DNA from: Candidatus Nealsoniibacteriota bacterium
GTDB lineage: Bacteria > Patescibacteriota > Minisyncoccia > Minisyncoccales > PWPS01
NCBI GenBank assembly: GCA_003557065.1
Contig: PWPS01000038.1
Coordinates: 1-10,446 of the forward strand
DNA: 10,446 bases
Direction of reading: 5' to 3'
The position numbers and the translations under genes were made by a program. This document shows, one piece after another, positions 5,789 through 10,446 of this stretch (the first letter of the stretch is position 1; each line of letters starts with the position of its first letter). A model generated the notes under the pieces. That model worked only from the letters and a program-made list of their open reading frames with translations, was not told the DNA's origin and did not search any database.

Positions 5789-5817
5789 TTGACAGTTTCC
5801 AAAAGTTAAATCATAAT
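5789..5817 (+). promoter_or_regulatory. Promoter of rpsU-ybeY
   Basis: A consensus TTGACA (5789-5794), a 17-nt spacer and CATAAT (5812-5817). The -35 starts 2 nt after the HIT stop codon. The start is expected near 5824, giving a leader of about 32 nt. No terminator follows the HIT gene, so upstream readthrough is also likely. Confidence 0.8.
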
Positions 5818-5830
5818 TAACCGCAACGAA

Positions 5831-5851
5831 GATTAAAGATTAAAGATTAAT
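5831..5851 (+). repeat. Three tandem 7-nt repeats in the rpsU leader
   Basis: GATTAAA occurs twice, then GATTAAT, directly upstream of the rpsU ATG at 5856 where an SD would normally be. It is unstructured and AT-rich. It could act as a ribosome standby or enhancer element, or be simple-repeat slippage. Confidence 0.7.
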
Positions 5852-5855
5852 TAAA

Positions 5856-6071
5856 ATGCCTTTAGTAGTAAAAAGAAGAACTAAAGAAAACAATTCTCGA
5901 TTGGTTCACCGCTTCAACAAAGAAGTCAGGAAGTCGGGAATAATCAATGAAGCCAGAAAAAGAAGGTTTTTTGAAAAGCCTCTTAACGATACGGCTAAAA
6001 AGAAGAGAGCTTTAAGAAGGTTGGAGCTTAAGGCCGAATATGATAGAAAAAGGAAACTTGGAAAACTCTAA
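5856..6071 (+). CDS. rpsU: 30S ribosomal protein bS21
   Basis: Small-subunit protein near the 3' end of 16S rRNA, where SD pairing takes place. The 71-aa protein is strongly basic. It starts MPLVVKRRTKENNSRLVHRF and has the family pattern EVRKSGIINEARKRRFFEKP (23-42) followed by RRALRR-type helix residues (KKKRALRRLELK). The length is normal. No SD precedes the ATG. The stop codon shares its last A with the ybeY start, so the two are translationally coupled. Confidence 0.93.
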   Translation: MPLVVKRRTKENNSRLVHRFNKEVRKSGIINEARKRRFFEKPLNDTAKKKRALRRLELKAEYDRKRKLGKL

Positions 6072-6451
6072 TGGTTGAGTTTAACAACTTAACCGAGGAA
6101 GATATTCCGGTTGATGATCTTGAAAGTTTAGCGCATAAAGTCGGTGGCGATCGTGATATTTCGATCGCTTTTTTGTTACCTGAAGAAATGGCTACACTGA
6201 ATGAAAGATACAGAAAAAAGAAAGGAGCTACGGACGTTCTTTCTTTTGAGGGTGATGGAGATTATTTGGGAGAGGTTTTGATTTGCCCCCGAGTGGTAAA
6301 AAAAGTAGCCGAAGAAAACAATCTTAAGTATGAAGATGAAATCAGAAGAGTTTTAGTTCACGGAATACTTCATTTAATGGGTTACGATCATCAAACGGAA
6401 GAGGAAATGAAAAAGATGAGAGACATCGAAGAAAGGCATCTGTTTTGTTGA
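6071..6451 (+). CDS. ybeY: Endoribonuclease YbeY (rRNA maturation factor)
   Basis: Metal-dependent RNase for 16S rRNA 3'-end maturation and ribosome quality control. The 126-aa protein carries the full metal signature H97-x3-H101-x5-H107 in VHGILHLMGYDH, and the family segments KKGATDVLSFE (50-60) and GEVLIC (67-72). It is slightly shorter than E. coli YbeY (155 aa), with a short N-terminal part. The ATG overlaps the rpsU stop by one base (TAATG). Pairing with a small-subunit protein that sits close to the processed end fits a ribosome maturation unit. Its TGA stop overlaps the -35 of the ftsA promoter. Confidence 0.95.
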   Translation: MVEFNNLTEEDIPVDDLESLAHKVGGDRDISIAFLLPEEMATLNERYRKKKGATDVLSFEGDGDYLGEVLICPRVVKKVAEENNLKYEDEIRRVLVHGILHLMGYDHQTEEEMKKMRDIEERHLFC

Positions 6452-6476
6452 AAAGTTTTATCAAAAAAGTTAGAAT
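6448..6476 (+). promoter_or_regulatory. Predicted ftsA-ftsZ promoter overlapping the ybeY terminator
   Basis: TTGAAA (6448-6453), a 17-nt spacer and TAGAAT (6471-6476). The -10 lies in the 5' arm of the terminator hairpin and the start falls near 6483 in its loop, so RNA from this promoter has only the 3' half of the hairpin and escapes termination. Confidence 0.7.
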
Positions 6477-6500
6477 GACTACAGCAAGTCATTCTTTTTT
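6472..6500 (+). terminator. Intrinsic terminator of rpsU-ybeY
   Basis: A perfect 9-bp stem AGAATGACT/AGTCATTCT (6472-6480, 6487-6495), 6-nt loop, followed by a run of T to 6500. It begins 21 nt after the ybeY stop. Confidence 0.92.
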
Positions 6501-6523
6501 AAACACTTAAAGCAGTCAAACTC

Positions 6524-7738
6524 ATGAATAAAACCCCTATTATTGCCGGCCTGGATATCGGAACTTATGCCACAAAATTTCTTGTTGCCAAAGAAAGGCC
6601 CGACGAAAGGGGTTTTGAAGTTTTAGGAAGAGGGATTAATCTTTCGGAGGGTGTAAGGAAAGGAGTGGTGAGTAGCAAAAACAAGGTTTCCGAAAAGATA
6701 GCAGAGACCATAAAGCAAGCGGAAAGAGAGGCCGGGAGAGAGATTAATGAGGTTTATGTAAACATAAACGGAAGTCATATATTTTGTATAAATTCAAAAG
6801 GGTTGGTCTCCGTTTCTCGTGCTGATGAAAAAATATCCGGTCAAGATTTGGAAAGAGTTATCGAAGCGGCAAAAACCTTTTCACTTCCCTCCAATAAAGA
6901 AATAATAGAAGTAATCCCGCAAGAATATATAGTTGATGATGAAGGGGGAATAAAGGAACCCTTGGGACTTAAGGGAATAAGATTAGAAGCCAAAATTTTA
7001 GCGGTGGGAGGATTTACTCCCTATATAGAAAATACCTCCGAAGCCGTTATAGGTTCCGGATTGACTGTAGGTGATATCTTTCTTGGATCTTCGGCAAGCG
7101 CCAGAGCCGTTTTGGACAGTCAGGAAAAAGAATTGGGAGCGGCGGTTGTGGATTTGGGAGCGGCTACGACATCGATAGCTGTTTTTGAAGAAGGGGAAAT
7201 GGTGCATACCGCAGTTATTCCTATCGGAATGCAAAATGTACGTAACGATATCGCTATCGGGCTTCGTGTTTCAATTGAAGCGGCTGAAAAAATACTTGAA
7301 GAGATGGGGTCCCACATACTGGGTGAAGCTACAACAAGAAGAAAGGTGGTTGATGTTCCCGGTGGAGATATAACTTTCAGAGAAAAGGATTTAAAAGATA
7401 TTGCAAAGGCTCGCATTGAAGAAATTTTTGAACTTGTTGATGAGGAGCTTGAATCGATTGGTCGATCGGGACTTTTGCCTGCGGGAATAGTCCTTACCGG
7501 CGGAGGAGCGAAGATGGAGCATTTGATTGATTTTGTTAAAGAGAAAACCGAATTACCCGTCAGAGTAGGAGCTCCCTCAGAGTTTTATCCTTCTCAGGAA
7601 GACCCTTCTCTTTCCGTGGTTTGCGGATTGGTAAAGCTCGGATCGGATAGCTTTAAGGGGGGAGGATTTATGGATTTTAGTTTTGATGGAGGATTAACCA
7701 AAAAAGTTAAAAAAGTTCTTAAGATATTCATGCCATAA
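6524..7738 (+). CDS. ftsA: Cell division protein FtsA
   Basis: Actin-fold ATPase that anchors FtsZ filaments to the membrane. The 404-aa protein has phosphate-1 GLDIGTYATK (9-18), phosphate-2 VVDLGAATTS (about 208-217) and the adenosine motif IVLTGGGAKMEHL (about 323-335), with the FtsA-specific 1C domain between. It ends in a basic amphipathic helix, KKVKKVLKIFMP, the usual membrane-targeting sequence. Phosphate-2 reads GAATT where many FtsA proteins have GGGTT-like residues. No SD precedes the ATG. ftsZ follows after 11 nt, a conserved pairing. Its partner FtsZ lacks the C-terminal peptide that FtsA usually binds. Confidence 0.96.
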   Translation: MNKTPIIAGLDIGTYATKFLVAKERPDERGFEVLGRGINLSEGVRKGVVSSKNKVSEKIAETIKQAEREAGREINEVYVNINGSHIFCINSKGLVSVSRADEKISGQDLERVIEAAKTFSLPSNKEIIEVIPQEYIVDDEGGIKEPLGLKGIRLEAKILAVGGFTPYIENTSEAVIGSGLTVGDIFLGSSASARAVLDSQEKELGAAVVDLGAATTSIAVFEEGEMVHTAVIPIGMQNVRNDIAIGLRVSIEAAEKILEEMGSHILGEATTRRKVVDVPGGDITFREKDLKDIAKARIEEIFELVDEELESIGRSGLLPAGIVLTGGGAKMEHLIDFVKEKTELPVRVGAPSEFYPSQEDPSLSVVCGLVKLGSDSFKGGGFMDFSFDGGLTKKVKKVLKIFMP

Positions 7739-7749
7739 CCACTAAAAAT

Positions 7750-8682
7750 ATGCCAAAACAGTTACCGAAAATTAAGGTGGTTGGTATAGGGGGTTCCGGA
7801 GGGAATGCCATCACCAGGATGATGGGCTGCGAGATAAAAGGTATCGAGCTCATTGCCATGAATGCCGACTTTCAGGACTTGGAGAAGGCCGAGGCTGATA
7901 AAAAGATAAGAATCGGTAAGGAACTTACCGAAGGCCTCGGTGCCGGGATGAATCCCGAAACGGGTGAGAAAGCGGCCAAAGAAAACGAGGAAGAAATTAG
8001 AGAAGCCTTAAAGGGATCGGAAATGATTTTTCTTACTTGTGGTTTGGGTGGTGGGACCGGAACGGGTGCTTTGCCGGTAATTTCTCAAATTGCCAAAGAG
8101 ACCGGCGCCCTTACCATCGCCGTAGTTACCATGCCGTTTTCTTTTGAAGGAAAAGAAAGGCAGAAGATAGCCCAAGAAGGACTGGAAAGAGTTAAGGGAA
8201 AGGTTGATACTCTTATTCCGATTGCGAACGATAAACTTTTAACCACTCTAGATTCCAATGTGACTCTTAGCGAAGCTTTTTGGCACTGTGATGAAATATT
8301 ACGTCAAGCCGTTCAAGGGATTTCCGATCTTATCGTTCTGCCGGGAATAATAAGTATAGATTTTGCCGACGTCAAAGCGATAATGAAGAATTCCGGGTCG
8401 GCTCTTTTCGGAAAAGGGACCGCTTCCGGCTCAAGAAGAGGAGAAGAGGCTGCCAACAAGGCTCTTGATTTGCCTCTTGTCGATCTTTCTTGTGAAAATG
8501 CGCAAGGTGTTCTTTTTAATGTTGTCGGAGGAGAAGATCTCTCCCTGGCCGAAGTTAACGATATTGCAAAAATAATAAAAGAAAGAGTCTCTCCTGATGC
8601 TCAAGTTATTTTTGGTGCCGTAGAGGACAAAAATATGAAAGAGGGAGAAATTAAAGTGACCGTCATAGCCACCGGCTTCTAA
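7750..8682 (+). CDS. ftsZ: Cell division GTPase FtsZ, lacking the C-terminal tail
   Basis: Tubulin-like GTPase that forms the division ring. Residues 1-310 cover both globular domains. The tubulin signature GLGGGTGTGALP spans 98-109, with PFSFEGKER at 129-137, NDKLL at 160-164 and the T7 loop SIDFADVKAIM at 202-212. D204 and D207 match the catalytic Asp pair, but Ser202 replaces the Asn usually found there (E. coli N207). The protein stops straight after the last strand (KVTVIATGF), without the flexible linker and C-terminal peptide that bind FtsA and other partners. Typical FtsZ is 350-400 aa. The other frames after the stop do not continue the tail, so an easy frameshift explanation is not supported. 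No SD is present. The nrdD promoter starts 4 nt after the stop. Confidence 0.96.
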   Translation: MPKQLPKIKVVGIGGSGGNAITRMMGCEIKGIELIAMNADFQDLEKAEADKKIRIGKELTEGLGAGMNPETGEKAAKENEEEIREALKGSEMIFLTCGLGGGTGTGALPVISQIAKETGALTIAVVTMPFSFEGKERQKIAQEGLERVKGKVDTLIPIANDKLLTTLDSNVTLSEAFWHCDEILRQAVQGISDLIVLPGIISIDFADVKAIMKNSGSALFGKGTASGSRRGEEAANKALDLPLVDLSCENAQGVLFNVVGGEDLSLAEVNDIAKIIKERVSPDAQVIFGAVEDKNMKEGEIKVTVIATGF

Positions 8683-8686
8683 GAGG

Positions 8687-8715
8687 TTGACAACTCTGCA
8701 AACAAAGATTAAAAT
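8687..8715 (+). promoter_or_regulatory. Promoter of nrdD
   Basis: A consensus TTGACA (8687-8692), a 17-nt spacer and TAAAAT (8710-8715) predict a start near 8722 and a leader of about 90 nt, the longest for any known gene here apart from the 58-aa gene. Confidence 0.85.
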
Positions 8716-8718
8716 TTT

Positions 8719-8747
8719 ATTAGTAGTTATTGATAATAATTACTAAT
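8719..8747. promoter_or_regulatory. 13-bp inverted repeat across the nrdD start site, candidate operator
   Basis: ATTAGTAGTTATT (8719-8731) and AATAATTACTAAT (8735-8747) are complementary except for one G-T pair, with a 3-nt GAT centre. It spans about -3 to +26 relative to the predicted start, a typical repressor position. It does not resemble the NrdR box pattern. It could instead act as a 5' hairpin in the mRNA. Confidence 0.6.
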
Positions 8748-8759
8748 AATGAAATTGAG

Positions 8760-8780
8760 AACAACCTGCAAAGGGTTGTT
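8760..8780 (+). other. Hairpin in the nrdD leader
   Basis: AACAACC (8760-8766) pairs with GGTTGTT (8774-8780), 7 bp with a 7-nt loop. No T-run follows, so it is a poor terminator. It may be part of a leader structure, since 8750-8756 can also pair with 8799-8805 around it. Confidence 0.5.
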
Positions 8781-8812
8781 TCAAAATTCTAAATTGATAA
8801 TTTCAATCAGAC

Positions 8813-10446
8813 ATGATTTCCAAAGTTGAAAAAAGAAACGGAGAAAAAGTTGATTTTGATAAGTCAAAAATCGAAGAAGCCGTCTTTAAGGCTTTGACTT
8901 CCGCAAAGGAAGGAGGAGAGATCGAATCCCGGGAGGTGTCCGACCGGGTTTTTGATTTACTTCTAAGAAGATTCAGTCGGGATGAGATTCCCCATGTTGA
9001 GCAAATTCAAGATATTGTGGAAGAGGTTTTGATTGTTGAAGGTTTTACCAAATCGGCTAAAAACTTCATTATATACAGAGAGAAAAGGAGGGAAATAAGA
9101 GAAACGGAGGCGGAGCTGGACAAGTCTATGGAGATAATCGGCGATTACATCGATGAGCTGGACTGGGAAGTGAAAGAGAACGCCAATATGACCTACTCTT
9201 TGCAGGGATTGAATCAATATGTTACCTCTCATGTTTCAAAGGAATATTGGCTTAATAAAATTTATCCCAAGAATGTCAGGGAGGCGGCCAAAGAAGAAGA
9301 TATGCATATTCATGACTTGAACCTTTTGGCAACCTATTGTTGTGGATGGGATTTACAAGATTTGTTAATGAAGGGTTTCGGTGGAGTGGCTTCCAAAATA
9401 GAATCTTCACCACCGAAGCACCTTCGTCCGGCTCTGGGTCAGATAGTAAATTTCTTTTTTACGCTCCAAGGAGAAAGTGCAGGAGCTCAAGCTCTTTCCA
9501 ATTTTGATACTTTCCTTGCTCCGTTCGTCGCCTTTGATAAATTGAGCTATAAAGAAACCAAGCAGGCGATGCAGGAGTTTATGTTTAACTGCATGGTTCC
9601 GACCAGGGTAGGATTTCAAACCCCTTTTATAAACGTTTCTTTGGATGTGAAGGTTCCGGAACACTTGAAAGAGCAGCCCGTAATAATAGGAGGAGAGCCT
9701 CAGGATGCGGTTTACGGAGAGTTTCAAAAAGAGATGGATATGTTGAACAGGGCGTTTTATGAAGTTCTTATGGAAGGGGATGCCAAGGGCAGAGTTTTTA
9801 CCTTTCCGATTCCTACCATTTCAATTACCGATGATTTTGATTGGGATAATGAAACTCTTGAACCGATGTGGGAAGCCACTATAAAGTACGGAATAAACTA
9901 CTTTTCCAACTTTATGAATTCTGATATGAATCCGGAAGATTTCAGGAGTATGTGTTGTCGCCTTCGCTTGGATAATACGGAATTGATTAAAAGGGGTGGT
10001 GGACTTTTCGGAAGTCAACCGCTTACCGGATCGATTGGAGTGGTGACCGTCAACTTGCCCAGGATAGGATATCTGTCCAAAACCAGGCAAGAGTTTTTTG
10101 CCCGCTTGGAAGAGATTATGGACTTGGCGAAACAATCTTTGGAAATAAAAAGAAAGGTAATAGACGACTTTATGGAAAAGGGTCTTTACCCTTATAGCAG
10201 ACATTATCTTTCAGCTGTAAAAGAGATGAGAGGAAGTTATTACGGTAATCATTTTTCCACTATCGGGTTGTTGGGAATGAATGAGGCTTGTCTTAATTTT
10301 CTGGACAAAGGAATCGCTACCGAAGAAGGAAAGAATTTTTCCGAAGATGTACTTGATTTTATGAATGAAAAGCTCGTTGAATATCAAAAAGAAACCGATC
10401 ATCTGTATAATCTGGAAGCTACTCCCGGAGAAGGAACTTCTTATAA
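8813..10446 (+). CDS. nrdD: Anaerobic (class III) ribonucleoside-triphosphate reductase, 3' end cut by window edge
   Basis: Makes dNTPs by glycyl-radical chemistry under anoxic conditions; it needs an NrdG activase, not visible here. From ATG 8813 there are 544 open codons. Residues 1-92 form an ATP-cone allosteric domain (ISKVEKRNGEKVDFD, then the YREKRRE end). The catalytic part has LATYCCGWDLQDLL with the Cys176/177 pair, FPIPTISITDDFDWDN (331-346), CCRLRLDNTELIKRGGGLFG (381-400, Cys pair 381/382), TGSIGVVTVNLPRIGYLS (405-422) and NLEATPGEGTSY at the edge. These match class III and not class I or II enzymes. The C-terminal zinc site and glycyl-radical RxxGY motif lie beyond the window. No SD is seen. 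A promoter with a candidate operator precedes it. Confidence 0.95.
   Translation, partial: MISKVEKRNGEKVDFDKSKIEEAVFKALTSAKEGGEIESREVSDRVFDLLLRRFSRDEIPHVEQIQDIVEEVLIVEGFTKSAKNFIIYREKRREIRETEAELDKSMEIIGDYIDELDWEVKENANMTYSLQGLNQYVTSHVSKEYWLNKIYPKNVREAAKEEDMHIHDLNLLATYCCGWDLQDLLMKGFGGVASKIESSPPKHLRPALGQIVNFFFTLQGESAGAQALSNFDTFLAPFVAFDKLSYKETKQAMQEFMFNCMVPTRVGFQTPFINVSLDVKVPEHLKEQPVIIGGEPQDAVYGEFQKEMDMLNRAFYEVLMEGDAKGRVFTFPIPTISITDDFDWDNETLEPMWEATIKYGINYFSNFMNSDMNPEDFRSMCCRLRLDNTELIKRGGGLFGSQPLTGSIGVVTVNLPRIGYLSKTRQEFFARLEEIMDLAKQSLEIKRKVIDDFMEKGLYPYSRHYLSAVKEMRGSYYGNHFSTIGLLGMNEACLNFLDKGIATEEGKNFSEDVLDFMNEKLVEYQKETDHLYNLEATPGEGTSY

Noticed and set aside
5784..6451. Alternative genetic code with TGA as Gly
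   Set aside because: TGA ends the HIT and ybeY genes at the expected lengths, and no in-frame TGA occurs in conserved regions.
8719..8747. NrdR box
   Set aside because: The repeat lacks the ACAC...TGTG-type pattern, and a second box is not seen.
8760..8792. Terminator of ftsZ
   Set aside because: The 7-bp hairpin is not followed by a T-run and lies downstream of the nrdD promoter.

Overview
The window looks like a chromosomal segment of a small-genome bacterium, most likely a Patescibacteria/CPR (Parcubacteria-type) lineage. The evidence is short compact housekeeping genes, very tight spacing, AT-rich intergenic DNA, short versions of FtsZ and TopA, an anaerobic ribonucleotide reductase and almost no accessory content. 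The lineage is inference. TGA acts as a stop (the HIT and ybeY genes end on it), so the code is standard and not the Gracilibacteria/SR1 code. Promoters are readable by eye as TTGnnn, 16-17 nt, TAnnnT, and terminators as short hairpins with T-runs.

Layout. 1-1782 (minus): topA, DNA topoisomerase I, open to the window edge. Its last visible bases form a perfect 33-bp inverted repeat that interrupts the zinc finger and is probably a fold-back assembly artefact. 1783-2095: a back-to-back promoter region, then a 204-nt segment (1866-2069) that folds into a closed multi-branched RNA with a 23-bp closing stem. 2096-2272: a 58-codon gene of unknown function with a perfect Shine-Dalgarno (SD) sequence and its stop codon inside a terminator loop. 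2287-2814 (minus): pth. 3030-3554: a solitary GGDEF-domain gene with its own promoter and terminator. 3623-5786: lepB-hisS-HIT transcription unit. 5856-6451: rpsU-ybeY, overlapping by one base. 6524-8682: ftsA-ftsZ. 8813 to the end: nrdD, truncated by the window edge, with a 13-bp inverted repeat at its predicted transcription start.

How it fits together. Most genes are core functions: DNA supercoiling (TopA), translation and ribosome maturation (Pth, HisRS, bS21, YbeY), protein export (LepB), division (FtsA, FtsZ) and dNTP supply (NrdD). The GGDEF protein is the only signalling gene.

The most novel-looking part is 1827-2288. A strong promoter fires into a highly structured RNA that presents two CCUCCUU tracts in one loop. 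Each tract is an exact 7-nt complement of the SD of the small gene just downstream. Only this small gene and the GGDEF gene have strong SD sequences; the other ten start sites have none, and two of them look nearly leaderless. This makes a translational switch or an SD-targeting regulatory RNA plausible, but it is a hypothesis from base pairing read by eye. A second point of interest is a FtsZ that ends at its globular domain, lacks the C-terminal FtsA-binding tail, and has Ser in place of the usual T7-loop Asn.
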